Both the position numbers and the translations under genes were made by a program. Below, piece after piece: positions 9,884 through 17,126 of a stretch of 64,000 nt of DNA (the first letter of the stretch is position 1; each line of letters starts with the position of its first letter). The stretch is taken from assembly GCF_024733565.1 (NCBI RefSeq), contig NZ_JANIOC010000011.1, forward strand, positions 13,031 to 77,030, in the 5' to 3' direction. Source of the DNA: Rossellomorea sp. SC111 (lineage in GTDB: Bacteria > Bacillota > Bacilli > Bacillales > Bacillaceae_B). Under the pieces are notes generated by a model. The model was not told where the DNA came from. It saw only the letters and a list, made by a program, of their open reading frames with translations, and searched no databases.

Positions 9884-10192
9884 TTAGTACTCTGTTTTTA
9901 AACAGACAAGGTTTATTTCTTGTAACCCACCACAAATACATTCATCCAATAATCCAAATAATATATGACGACGGGACATCCGTAAACGTTTTAACGCATG
10001 AAAATGGGACTCAGTCGGAACCACGAAGGTTTCGATATAGCGATTCGAATCGTCTTCAGCCTTCTCCCAATGGAAGTTGAAAGCGTCATATTGTGGTAAT
10101 GTCTCTGCGATATTGGTCATAATTTGCTTATACCGAGGTTTTAAATTCTGCTTTATTTCATATTCCAAATGTATGTGCAAAGTGTTTTTCAT
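9884..10192 (-). CDS. Hypothetical protein, 102 residues
   Basis: I do not recognise this protein. It is soluble, mixed alpha/beta in appearance, with a Phe/Trp-containing middle (DAFNFHWEKAEDDSNRYIET) and two Cys near the C-terminus (ECICGG). A good AAGGAGAT ribosome site precedes the ATG. It stands between mutY and the divergent yfhP. The length and alternating hydrophobic pattern would suit a small ferredoxin-like fold, but that is only an impression. Confidence 0.65.
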   Translation of the reverse strand: MKNTLHIHLEYEIKQNLKPRYKQIMTNIAETLPQYDAFNFHWEKAEDDSNRYIETFVVPTESHFHALKRLRMSRRHILFGLLDECICGGLQEINLVCLKTEY

Positions 10193-10279
10193 TGAAATAA
10201 TCTCCTTTTAACCATATCATGTTCACCAATGATACGTCATAAACAAATCTTAGAAATGCGAGCCAAGGGAGGACTTTTT

Positions 10280-11266
10280 TTGGATACAGGCACTCATATT
10301 GTTATGGGCTTCGCTCTCGGGGGGTTGGCTACTTTAGACCCCGTCGTAGCTGAAAGCGCAGCCACTTCTCAAAGTGTGTTAGTCGCTGCAGTGATCGGCT
10401 CTCAAATACCTGACATCGATACCGTGTTAAAATTGCGTAATAATGCGGTTTATATTCGTCACCATCGTGGGGTTACTCACAGTATTCCTGCGGTCGTTCT
10501 CTGGCCGCTCTTGATTGTCGCATGTCTTTATCCGTTTTTCCCCGGGGCAGATTTGCTTCATCTATGGATTTGGACATTTGTGGCGGTATTCCTCCATGTA
10601 TTTGTCGACATTTTCAACGCTTATGGGACCCAGGCCATCAGGCCAATCTCGTCGAAATGGGTCGCTTTAGGGGTCATTAACACGTTTGATGCTGTAATAT
10701 TTGGAATACATGTAGTGGGCTTGATTTTGTGGGGCCTTGGATTACCACCGGGAAAAACCTTTTTGGTCATGTATATTGTCATTTTTGCTTACTATGTGTT
10801 GAGATTCCAAGTTCAAAAAGCCGTAAAAAATGCGGTGAAGCGAAGAATCCCGAATGCCGAGAAAATCATCGTTTCCCCGACGATCCGATTTTTCCAGTGG
10901 CGGTTAGCCATCGTAACGAAAGAGCATTATTATGTGGCACGGGCATTCAGGAGGTCGATTACAATCTTTGATAAATTTCAACGTGTGAAGCTTCCTGATA
11001 GTCCGATCATCGATGCTGCCAGGAAGGATAAGAACCTGGCAGCCTTCCTCTCCTTTTCCCCCGTTTACCGCTGGGAAGTGGATGAATACGATGACCATTA
11101 TGAAGTACGCTTCATCGATCTACGATATCGAAATAACGGACACTACCCATTCGTGGCCCTGGTACAGCTCGATAAAGACCTGAACATCGTCAGCTCCTAC
11201 ACAGGATGGGTCTTCAGCGAAGAAAAACTCCGTTCAAAAGTGGACATCGACATTTTAATTGATTAA
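10280..11266 (+). CDS. yfhP: YfhP family membrane metal-dependent hydrolase (DUF457/YdjM type)
   Basis: An integral membrane protein of 328 residues. The N-terminus DTGTHIVMGFALGG, the SQIPDIDT motif and HHRGVTHS carry the conserved His/Asp residues of the LexA-binding/membrane hydrolase family; several transmembrane segments follow and the last ~130 residues are soluble and charged. I place the start at TTG 10280, since AAGGGAGG ends seven bases upstream and the protein then aligns with B. subtilis YfhP; the ATG at 10229 would add 17 unrelated residues. In B. subtilis YfhP is reported to be a regulator-like membrane protein of yfhQ/sspE neighbours; here I claim only the family. Confidence 0.85.
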   Translation: MDTGTHIVMGFALGGLATLDPVVAESAATSQSVLVAAVIGSQIPDIDTVLKLRNNAVYIRHHRGVTHSIPAVVLWPLLIVACLYPFFPGADLLHLWIWTFVAVFLHVFVDIFNAYGTQAIRPISSKWVALGVINTFDAVIFGIHVVGLILWGLGLPPGKTFLVMYIVIFAYYVLRFQVQKAVKNAVKRRIPNAEKIIVSPTIRFFQWRLAIVTKEHYYVARAFRRSITIFDKFQRVKLPDSPIIDAARKDKNLAAFLSFSPVYRWEVDEYDDHYEVRFIDLRYRNNGHYPFVALVQLDKDLNIVSSYTGWVFSEEKLRSKVDIDILID

Positions 11267-11273
11267 AGAAAGT

Positions 11274-11304
11274 GAGGGACGGACCTTTTAAAGGTCCGTC
11301 CCTC
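11274..11304. repeat. GAGGGACGGACCT palindrome, 31 bp
   Basis: GAGGGACGGACCT and its complement are joined by TTTAA with no interior, making a perfect 31-base palindrome between the convergent yfhP and yfhJ genes. It is probably a deleted or minimal member of the repeat family and could double as a terminator, though no T run follows. Confidence 0.75.
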
Positions 11305-11310
11305 ATCACT

Positions 11311-11586
11311 TTAATGCACTAGATCATCATCTTCTTTATCGTCGATCAGGTGTTTGTATTTCGGGTTTTGTGCGGCAAATTCATGAATCTGTTCACCATA
11401 CGTATTGACCCATTGACGGACGACTTTCTCCGTCACTGCTTTTCCTTTGTAATCGTAACCTGCTTTCGCGTATGTTGCTTCGAAATCTTCCCACACGAGT
11501 TCAATCCAGGTCCTCGCTTTCTCATACGAAAGCTTATTATTTTTTTCAATTAACAATTGTGTTAATTCGTGGAATGTTGACTCCAT
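11311..11586 (-). CDS. yfhJ: YfhJ (WVELL) family protein
   Basis: A 91-residue soluble helical protein. The stretch ARTWIELVWEDFEATYAKAG matches the W-V-E-L-L hallmark of the YfhJ family (here IELV), followed by VVRQWVNTYGEQIHEF. Function unknown. AAGGAGGAG precedes the ATG. It is convergent with yfhP and divergent from sspK, as in B. subtilis. Confidence 0.82.
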   Translation of the reverse strand: MESTFHELTQLLIEKNNKLSYEKARTWIELVWEDFEATYAKAGYDYKGKAVTEKVVRQWVNTYGEQIHEFAAQNPKYKHLIDDKEDDDLVH

Positions 11587-11737
11587 TTTGTCTCCTCCTT
11601 TTCCATATATTTAGTTTGTACATTTATGATAATGACGACCATTTCACCCATACTAAAGGTACGTGGTTAAGCTTAGTTGTGAATCTTTGCTTCTTCACGG
11701 TATAAGTCAGTACATTTCACCTTTTAGGAGGCACATT

Positions 11738-11902
11738 ATGCGAAATAAATCGACAGGGTTCCCCAACATGAACAACAATAAATTCGAAGGTGAACCGAGA
11801 GCAAAAGCGGAATATGCATCCAAAAGGGCTAACGGCACCATCAACACCCATCCTCAAGAACGCATGAAATCTTCTGGACAAAGAGATCACGACTCACTTT
11901 AA
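11738..11902 (+). CDS. sspK: Small acid-soluble spore protein K
   Basis: 54 residues; the core [19 protein letters not shown] and [20 protein letters not shown] agree with B. subtilis SspK, a minor spore-core protein made in the forespore. ATG at 11738 follows TAGGAGGCACATT. The protein is slightly longer at its C-terminus (RDHDSL) than the B. subtilis form. It is followed 31 bases later by another small gene in the same direction. Confidence 0.9.
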   Translation: MRNKSTGFPNMNNNKFEGEPRAKAEYASKRANGTINTHPQERMKSSGQRDHDSL

Positions 11903-11933
11903 TACAGTGAAATTTGATTAGGGGGTAGTCACG

Positions 11934-12092
11934 ATGGCAAACATGAAAAACAACTTCTACCGCAACAAGTACAGCAGTCCATTTAACAAGGCATTCTACA
12001 ATCCGAAGCATGCCCATTCCCAGGCAAATGGACAAACAACACAAACTCAAGACTTAATCATTCTGGAAAACCAGACACGTAAGCGTTCCTAG
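11934..12092 (+). CDS. YpzG-like small protein
   Basis: A 52-residue gene: starts MANMKNNFYRNKYSSPF, contains NPKHAHSQANG and ends with ILENQTRKRS. This pattern (PKHA-x-NG...TQ...ILE-QTRK) resembles the YpzG family of spore-former small proteins; the function is unknown. AGGGGGT stands seven bases before the ATG. It shares a transcript with sspK, which hints at forespore expression, and the dyad at 12099-12126 can end that transcript. Confidence 0.75.
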   Translation: MANMKNNFYRNKYSSPFNKAFYNPKHAHSQANGQTTQTQDLIILENQTRKRS

Positions 12093-12098
12093 ATCTTC

Positions 12099-12126
12099 AG
12101 AGGTCCGTCCCTATTGACGGACCTCT
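12099..12126 (+). terminator. Terminator-like dyad built from the GACGGACCTC repeat
   Basis: AGAGGTCCGTC and GACGGACCTCT pair with a 6-base loop and are followed by TCTTTATTTCTTTT on the plus strand, seven bases after the YpzG-like stop. The arms are the ends of the GAGGGACGGACCT repeat family turned inside out, so this member seems to have been recruited as a terminator. Confidence 0.7.
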
Positions 12127-12129
12127 TCT

Positions 12130-12456
12130 TTATTTCTTTTCTGCTGCTAAAAGGGAAATGGGTAAAGCTTCTTCTTTTCCGTCTCCGCCCAGTCGGTATC
12201 CCCAGGCAAATACTCCATTCAAATAATCAATTTTAAAATAAGTGCCGGGATCGCCTTCAATCCCATAAATCCCGCCAGGCTTGTAAACATCAGGATTCAT
12301 CAAATAAGCCTGCGCCATTAGGGCTTTTCGCTCCAGTACGGCAAACTCATTCACAATCCCCAACTGCTCAGCCTTCCTAGCCTTCTCCTTCAAAGAAGCA
12401 ATCTCCTGCTTCAACTCATGCTCCGTCATCTCACTATATCTTCTCTCTTGCTCCAT
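12130..12456 (-). CDS. yfhH: YfhH family protein (DUF1811)
   Basis: 108 residues. RRYSEMTEHELKQEIASLKEKARKAEQ and then NEFAVLERKALMAQAYLMNP form the helical N-terminal half, and LNGVFAWGYR the conserved C-terminal part of YfhH. B. subtilis YfhH is a small soluble protein next to recX. I use ATG 12456 because AGAGGTGAT is eight bases away; the longer frame to 12513 adds a hydrophobic stretch with no ribosome site. Confidence 0.85.
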   Translation of the reverse strand: MEQERRYSEMTEHELKQEIASLKEKARKAEQLGIVNEFAVLERKALMAQAYLMNPDVYKPGGIYGIEGDPGTYFKIDYLNGVFAWGYRLGGDGKEEALPISLLAAEKK

Positions 12457-12501
12457 TCTCATCACCTCTACTAATAGTAGTATAGAGAAAATGATACAAT
12501 A

Positions 12502-12624
12502 AGAAAAGCGCAAGCGGCTTGGTCAGCCCCGACAAGCATAAGACGGGATGGCTGAAAAGGCGTTCTTTGCCTTTTTGGCCATCACGGCTTATGACCTCGA
12601 GGGGCTAGCCGCTGGAGCTGGACA
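12502..12624. repeat. 123-bp stem-loop repeat, inverted copy
   Basis: Reverse complement of the element at 82-204, same length, with the outer ~40 bases on each side well conserved and the middle changed. The arms AAGCGGCTTGGTCAGCCCC...CATAAG and CTTATG...GGGGCTAGCCGCT can pair. It fills the gap between yfhH and the SDR gene; just after it AGAAAAGCGGAGACGAC (from 12627) looks like the start of a further, decayed unit. Confidence 0.8.
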
Positions 12625-12711
12625 ATAAGAAAAGCGGAGACGACGGGGTAGACCAGGCAAGCACTTCGGGACAACCCTCTAATCACATTCACCAGAAAGG
12701 ATGACACCACC

Positions 12712-13383
12712 ATGAAAACAGCCATCATCACAGGCGGAGGCTCCGGCCTTGGAAAAGAATTAGGAAAACTTCTTAGCCAGCAAGGATATCATATCTTCCT
12801 GCTTGGTCGAAAAGAAGACCGTTTAAAGAAAGCTGGAACAGAAATTGAAAACATGGGCGGACAGGTTTCATTTGCAGCGTTAGATTTACGCTCCCCTCAT
12901 GACATTCAACAATTCAGCAGGAATCACCTTAATGGTCTTAATGTTGAATTACTCATACATAACGCAGGCGTAGGCTATTTCGGACCTTTCAAGGAGTCAA
13001 ATGACGATGAGTTAACCAGTATGTTTGAAACCAATACCTTTGGACCAATCCGGTTAACGAAGGCACTGCTGCCTAAATTGGGACAGGAGAGCACAATCAT
13101 CAATATCATTTCTACAGCCGGCCTAAGAGGCAAGAAAAACGAGTCCCTGTATGTAGCAAGTAAGTTCGCTCTAAGAGGGTTTGGGGAAAGCCTTCAAAAA
13201 GAATATGAAGGCTCAAATCTTCACATCGTGAATGCTTATATGGGTGGAATGGATACTCCATTCTGGGAAAACAGTGATCATATCAGTGATCCATCCAGAC
13301 TGCGTTCTCCAAAAGAAGTAGCGGAGACAATCGTGAATGAATATCAAGGAAAAGATGAAATCGTAATCGAGTCAAAAAAATAA
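12712..13383 (+). CDS. Short-chain dehydrogenase/reductase
   Basis: A 223-residue classical SDR, NAD(P)-dependent oxidoreductase. Cofactor-binding TGGGSGLGKELG at residues 7-18, the HNAGVGYFGP motif near 84, and catalytic Ser/Tyr/Lys in NIISTAGL...LYVASKFAL. The substrate cannot be told from sequence. AGAAAGGATG precedes the ATG. It is not part of the B. subtilis yfh block and is bounded by a repeat element on its left, so it may be a later insertion. Confidence 0.85.
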   Translation: MKTAIITGGGSGLGKELGKLLSQQGYHIFLLGRKEDRLKKAGTEIENMGGQVSFAALDLRSPHDIQQFSRNHLNGLNVELLIHNAGVGYFGPFKESNDDELTSMFETNTFGPIRLTKALLPKLGQESTIINIISTAGLRGKKNESLYVASKFALRGFGESLQKEYEGSNLHIVNAYMGGMDTPFWENSDHISDPSRLRSPKEVAETIVNEYQGKDEIVIESKK

Positions 13384-13390
13384 ACCACAA

Positions 13391-13421
13391 AAGGCAGCCT
13401 TCGATAATCGAAGGCTGCCTT
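13391..13421. terminator. Bidirectional terminator
   Basis: Perfect 15-bp stem starting AAGGCAGCCTTCGAT with a one-base loop, between two convergent genes; short T or A runs flank it. Confidence 0.8.
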
Positions 13422-13424
13422 GAT

Positions 13425-13838
13425 TTAAGGAGCAAACGGGAAAAACATAAAGGCCACAAAAAATAATAGCATAGGGACTAAAAACAATGCGAATACATCA
13501 ATGACTACGACAAAGGCGATCCATACCCAGCGGATTCCATCCTTTCGTTTTAAAAACTGCTGAATCATCCTGATATTGACCAGGATCAAGAAGATTGCCA
13601 CTGCCAGAAGAAAAAATGGTACGACCCATTTTCCCATATCCTCTGCAAATCCTTGGTTGTACCATTCCTGCCTGCCTAATGAATAGAAGTCCGTTTGCAT
13701 TTTGATAATCCATTCACCGATGAGAAATAGCAGGGCAGTACCAACCACGATTCCCCCGGCGTAAAACTTGAACTTTCTCCCTGTCCCAATGATAAGTGGC
13801 AGGGTGACAACAACAAACAGGATCGCAACTATCTCCAC
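13425..13838 (-). CDS. Four-helix membrane protein of unknown function
   Basis: 137 residues with four hydrophobic segments (about 3-20, 27-45, 70-90, 104-134) and short polar loops. No family recognised. The start is GTG at 13838 with GGGAGAG a few bases upstream. It lies 40 bases downstream of recX on the same strand, so it is probably co-transcribed with it. Confidence 0.65.
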   Translation of the reverse strand: MEIVAILFVVVTLPLIIGTGRKFKFYAGGIVVGTALLFLIGEWIIKMQTDFYSLGRQEWYNQGFAEDMGKWVVPFFLLAVAIFLILVNIRMIQQFLKRKDGIRWVWIAFVVVIDVFALFLVPMLLFFVAFMFFPFAP

Positions 13839-13878
13839 TGAACTCTCCCTTTCCCCATCCCTTTAGTGATGAAAAAAA

Positions 13879-14685
13879 TCACTCTTCATTTTCTTTTAAT
13901 TCTTCTAACAGCCTTTCAATGTCTTCCATAGAAAATCCTTTTCGATACAACGTTTGCTTCATTTTCTGTACATACTCATATCCATCGTATTTTGAACTGA
14001 GCTTTCTGTGAGCCTTCAGCCCCTGATGATAAACCGCATCCCATCTCTCATCATCATCCCGTTCGGATTCGACGGTTTCCCATACGATTTTCATGACTGA
14101 GCCAGGATACCCTTTCCTCATCAAGTTTTGTTCAATCTTTTGCTTGGCAATCATCTTGGAATCTTTTCGGTATTTATGAAGGAGCTTTTCTGTCAGGGCG
14201 ACCGCTTTGTCTACTTGCTTTTCTTGTGTGAAAGCGGCCAGGGCTTCTTCAATATGGGAATCCCCTACACCTTTTCTCCTTAATTCCCCGCGGATCCAAG
14301 TCGGCCCTTTGTCTGCCGTATTCATCTGAGTACCGACATACGCATGGGCGAATTCTAAATCATTGATGTATTTAATCTCATTTAATTTATGAATGACTTC
14401 CTGGATGACCCCTTCCTCCGGGTCCCCTTCCTGCAGGTGATCACGGATTTCCTTTTCCGTTCTCATCCTGTAGGCCAGATACTGAATGGCCTTATTGAAT
14501 GCTTTTTTTACATCGTCTTCATATTGAAGCTCCGAAATCTCGAGCTCATCCACCTCCAGCCCTTTTCTAAGCTGAAACTTAGCAAGGACCGCTTCATCGA
14601 CACTGAAAGAATATTTTCCATCTATAAATAAATTGTAACGCTCATCGTTCTTCACTTGCTTCGTTATTTTCGTAATCTTACCCAT
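13879..14685 (-). CDS. recX: Regulatory protein RecX
   Basis: Binds and modulates RecA filaments. 268 residues, the long form usual in Bacillus, with the three-helix repeats visible: ALAYRMRTEKEIRDHL-type segment near 90, WIRGELRRKGVG near 135, and QNLMRKGYPG/QTLYRKGFS later. I use ATG 14685 with GAGGT seven bases upstream; GTG 14694 is an in-frame alternative. Its place between yfhF and yfhH homologues agrees with B. subtilis. Confidence 0.92.
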   Translation of the reverse strand: MGKITKITKQVKNDERYNLFIDGKYSFSVDEAVLAKFQLRKGLEVDELEISELQYEDDVKKAFNKAIQYLAYRMRTEKEIRDHLQEGDPEEGVIQEVIHKLNEIKYINDLEFAHAYVGTQMNTADKGPTWIRGELRRKGVGDSHIEEALAAFTQEKQVDKAVALTEKLLHKYRKDSKMIAKQKIEQNLMRKGYPGSVMKIVWETVESERDDDERWDAVYHQGLKAHRKLSSKYDGYEYVQKMKQTLYRKGFSMEDIERLLEELKENEE

Positions 14686-14776
14686 TTTTTCCACCTCATC
14701 TTAATCCTAACACATTCAACATATGTTTTTTATTCTGAAGATAGGTAAAATAATAAGTATAACTGGAGGGATGATG

Positions 14777-15682
14777 ATGAAGATCGCCATAACAGGTGGA
14801 ACAGGTTTTGTCGGCCAGGCACTGACAGAGGAACTTCTCACACACCAACATGAAGTGATGATCCTGACCCGAAATCCGGGTAAATATGAGGCGCGGCCAG
14901 GAGTGACATATGTGAAGTGGCTGTCAGATGGCGCCAGGCCGGAAGAAATGCTTGAAGGGGTTCACGCATTTATCAATCTTGCCGGTGAATCGATCAATAG
15001 CGGAAGATGGACCGAAGAACGCAAGAAACGGATCATCAACAGCCGGATCAACTCAACAGGGGAAGTCATCAATATCATAAAAGCACTGAAAGAGAAACCC
15101 GCCTGCCTTATCAATGCAAGCGCCATCGGCTATTACCCCTCTTCCAAGACGAATACGTATACGGAAGCCTCAACCGAGACCGCAGACAATTTCCTTGGGG
15201 AAACCGTTCAAATATGGGAAAAGGAAGCAGCAAAAGCCATACAAATCGGTATACGGGTAGCCTATACGCGATTCGGCATCATTCTCGGCAGGGACGAAGG
15301 TGCCCTTCCACGCATTGCGCTACCCTATAAAATGTTTGTCGGGGGGACGGTCGGTTCTGGTGAACAGTGGATGTCATGGGTTCACATCAAAGATATCGCG
15401 AGAGCCGTGCATTTTGTAGCCGAGACGGAAGGGATTGAGGGACCGGTTAATGTCACCGCCCCTTCTCCCGTCACCATGAAAGAATTCGGAAAGACACTTG
15501 GAACGGTCCTAGAGAGACCTCACTGGATACCTGTCCCTTCACTTACTTTAAAAGTGGCGATGGGTGAAATGAGCGCACTCGTTCTGGAAGGACAAAGAGT
15601 CTTACCGGATGTCCTCTCTAAACACGGTTTTCAATTTCAATTTCCGGAATTGATAAGTGCCCTCAAGGATATTTATCAGTAA
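14777..15682 (+). CDS. yfhF: NAD(P)-binding TIGR01777-type epimerase family protein (YfhF)
   Basis: An extended SDR protein of about 301 residues. KIAITGGTGFVGQAL is the Rossmann loop, followed by INLAGESINSGRWTEERKK, the SAIGYYPSS motif with the catalytic-type Tyr, and MSWVHIKDIARA, all typical of the SulA/TIGR01777 group. Three ATG codons run in a row from 14771; the third (14777) has the best distance, seven bases, from GGAGG. Substrate unknown. Starts the plus-strand run yfhF-yfhE-yfhD. Confidence 0.88.
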   Translation: MKIAITGGTGFVGQALTEELLTHQHEVMILTRNPGKYEARPGVTYVKWLSDGARPEEMLEGVHAFINLAGESINSGRWTEERKKRIINSRINSTGEVINIIKALKEKPACLINASAIGYYPSSKTNTYTEASTETADNFLGETVQIWEKEAAKAIQIGIRVAYTRFGIILGRDEGALPRIALPYKMFVGGTVGSGEQWMSWVHIKDIARAVHFVAETEGIEGPVNVTAPSPVTMKEFGKTLGTVLERPHWIPVPSLTLKVAMGEMSALVLEGQRVLPDVLSKHGFQFQFPELISALKDIYQ

Positions 15683-15753
15683 GTCACAGGTATGCCCCTT
15701 CCTTTTCACGGCAAAAATAGAAGTAATCTTGAAAAGAAGGGATGTACATAGGA

Positions 15754-15879
15754 ATGGATAATAAGAAAAAGAAAGACAAAAACAAGTCGGTTCTATCAAG
15801 TGCACAGGAAGTAACATACTCAAGGGAGTTCAAAGCAGCCGACCGTGCAGGCGGTTTCAGTTCCAAAGCCCACCGATAG
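15754..15879 (+). CDS. yfhE: YfhE family small protein
   Basis: 41 residues: a Lys-rich start, then LSSAQEVTYSREFKAADRA as in the YfhE family, and a short basic tail. Function unknown; found in Bacillus spore-formers. AGAAGGG lies 13 bases ahead of this ATG; an in-frame ATG at 15742 sits too close to it, so the exact start is open. Ends before a strong terminator. Confidence 0.75.
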   Translation: MDNKKKKDKNKSVLSSAQEVTYSREFKAADRAGGFSSKAHR

Positions 15880-15921
15880 ACAATTATTACCTAACTAAAA
15901 GCCCTTACTTTGAAGAAAGAT

Positions 15922-15954
15922 AAAGGTACAGGTTCCAAAGGATCCTGTACCTTT
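15922..15954 (+). terminator. Terminator after yfhE
   Basis: Stem AAAGGTACAGG / CCTGTACCTTT with an 11-base loop and a following ATTTTTT run on the plus strand. Confidence 0.85.
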
Positions 15955-15982
15955 ATTTTTTAACCAAAAGGGGATGTTGATA

Positions 15983-16168
15983 TTGGGAAGATCACGCGGC
16001 CATAGCAAAAGAGGAAACAAAAACAGCCTGCCACAAACACCCGCTCAGCTCAAATCTGACGGTGTTGACGAAGAGTTCTCAACTGAACTTGCCGACCAGG
16101 CTGACATGGAAGCACAAGCCCGGGCGAACGCTGCAAACCAGCGTGCACGAGTGAAGAAAAACCAATAG
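15983..16168 (+). CDS. yfhD: YfhD family small protein
   Basis: A 61-residue hydrophilic protein. DGVDEEFSTELADQADMEA and the Ala/Arg-rich tail resemble B. subtilis YfhD, function unknown. The likely start is TTG at 15983, nine bases after AAAAGGGG; an ATG at 15974 overlaps that ribosome site. Last gene of the conserved yfh block. Confidence 0.78.
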   Translation: MGRSRGHSKRGNKNSLPQTPAQLKSDGVDEEFSTELADQADMEAQARANAANQRARVKKNQ

Positions 16169-16213
16169 TGAATCCCGTTAGTTAAAAAGTCGGGTTTGAG
16201 GAATTCAGCTTTT

Positions 16214-16248
16214 AAAAAGCCCCACGCTGTGACAGCATGGGGCTTTTT
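16214..16248. terminator. Bidirectional terminator between yfhD and the DoxX gene
   Basis: AAAAAGCCCCA and its complement flank an inner GCTGT/ACAGC stem, with T runs on both strands. Lies between convergent genes. Confidence 0.85.
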
Positions 16249-16262
16249 CATATCCAAAACGT

Positions 16263-16763
16263 TCACACAATAATTGGCTTCTTGTGCCTTCTATCATGTT
16301 GAGTGATCATCTGTTTCAGGTAGGGAATCATCCAATGGTCGGCTCCCCAGTAGTAGGCACCTCTACCTGCAAAAAGGAGGATGATGGCCGCTGTGTAAAG
16401 GAGGGGATTCGTGCTGACAGTCCCTGCCAGTAAGAAATTCAGGTTCATAAATGCACCTGCGAGAAGAGCCGGAATGGTCATGAATCCAATAATCAATCCT
16501 ACCCCTACCAACATTTCTCCCCAAGGAATCAAGACATTGAACAGTTCTACGTTTGGCAAAGCAAATCCTTTCAAGAATTCTGCATACCATCCTTGTACGG
16601 CAGGATGATCTCCTGTAGCATTAGCCAAAGCCCCCTGCAAAAAGCCGCTTGCATCAAAGCCGTCATTCACCTTATGCCATCCAGCTTCAAGCCATTGAAC
16701 TCCCAGCCAAATTCTCAACACTGTCCAAACCGCGCTCACTTTTTGATTTTCCCACCATCTCAT
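16263..16763 (-). CDS. DoxX family membrane protein
   Basis: 166 residues with four hydrophobic segments and the N-terminal WTVLRIWLGVQWLEAGWHK motif of DoxX proteins, membrane partners of quinone-linked or thiol-redox enzymes. The middle holds PAVQGWYAEFLKGFALPN and PWGEMLVGVGLIIG, both common in this group. The substrate or partner is unknown. AAAGGAGATGAT precedes the ATG. Two Rex-like operators lie within 110 bases upstream, pointing to control by the cell's NADH/NAD ratio. Confidence 0.85.
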   Translation of the reverse strand: MRWWENQKVSAVWTVLRIWLGVQWLEAGWHKVNDGFDASGFLQGALANATGDHPAVQGWYAEFLKGFALPNVELFNVLIPWGEMLVGVGLIIGFMTIPALLAGAFMNLNFLLAGTVSTNPLLYTAAIILLFAGRGAYYWGADHWMIPYLKQMITQHDRRHKKPIIV

Positions 16764-16792
16764 GATGGATCATCTCCTTTTGAATGTATAAT

Positions 16793-16810
16793 TTGTGAAA
16801 CTTTTCACAA
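16793..16810. promoter_or_regulatory. Rex-like operator 1
   Basis: TTGTGAA-ACTT-TTCACAA, arms fully complementary, embedded in ATTTGTG...CACAAAT; this equals the Rex consensus of low-GC Gram-positives. It lies 30 bases upstream of the DoxX start codon, between it and the ribosome-site side of the promoter region. Confidence 0.7.
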
Positions 16811-16855
16811 ATATCATTGCGTTAAGATGTCTTGTTGTCATTTATATTCGTGTGA

Positions 16856-16873
16856 TTGTGAATTGTTTCACAT
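16856..16873. promoter_or_regulatory. Rex-like operator 2
   Basis: TTGTGAA-TTGT-TTCACAT, one mismatch from the same consensus, 63 bases (six helical turns) centre to centre from operator 1. The rest of the 16764-17126 gap holds the SigW-type promoter of the next gene and no other feature I can name. Confidence 0.6.
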
Positions 16874-17053
16874 GTTCTTTACACTCTTAATATACCTCTT
16901 CTTACACCTTAATACAATAGGCTTTCATGTCGTTCACAAAGGTGTCAAAGTCTTGAATATTATGATGAGTACAGGTGCTGAATTTTCAACGGTATATCAC
17001 TTATCAAATTTCTTTCCAAATTAACGTTTTAGAATCAATGACGTTGATTTAAG

Positions 17054-17079
17054 TGAAACTTTCCTATTTTACTTTCGTA
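17054..17079 (+). promoter_or_regulatory. SigW-type ECF promoter
   Basis: TGAAAC (17054-17059), a 16-base spacer and CGTA (17076-17079) form the exact SigW consensus, about 48 bases upstream of the ABC1 kinase start. Confidence 0.7.
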
Positions 17080-17126
17080 CTACATAATAGACATATAAGC
17101 AGTTTCCGAATGCGGGGGATGAAACA

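Noticed and set aside
16593..17024. 143-codon plus-strand frame across the DoxX promoter region
   Set aside because: It overlaps the DoxX gene in antisense and the two Rex-like operators, with no ribosome site; treated as non-coding.
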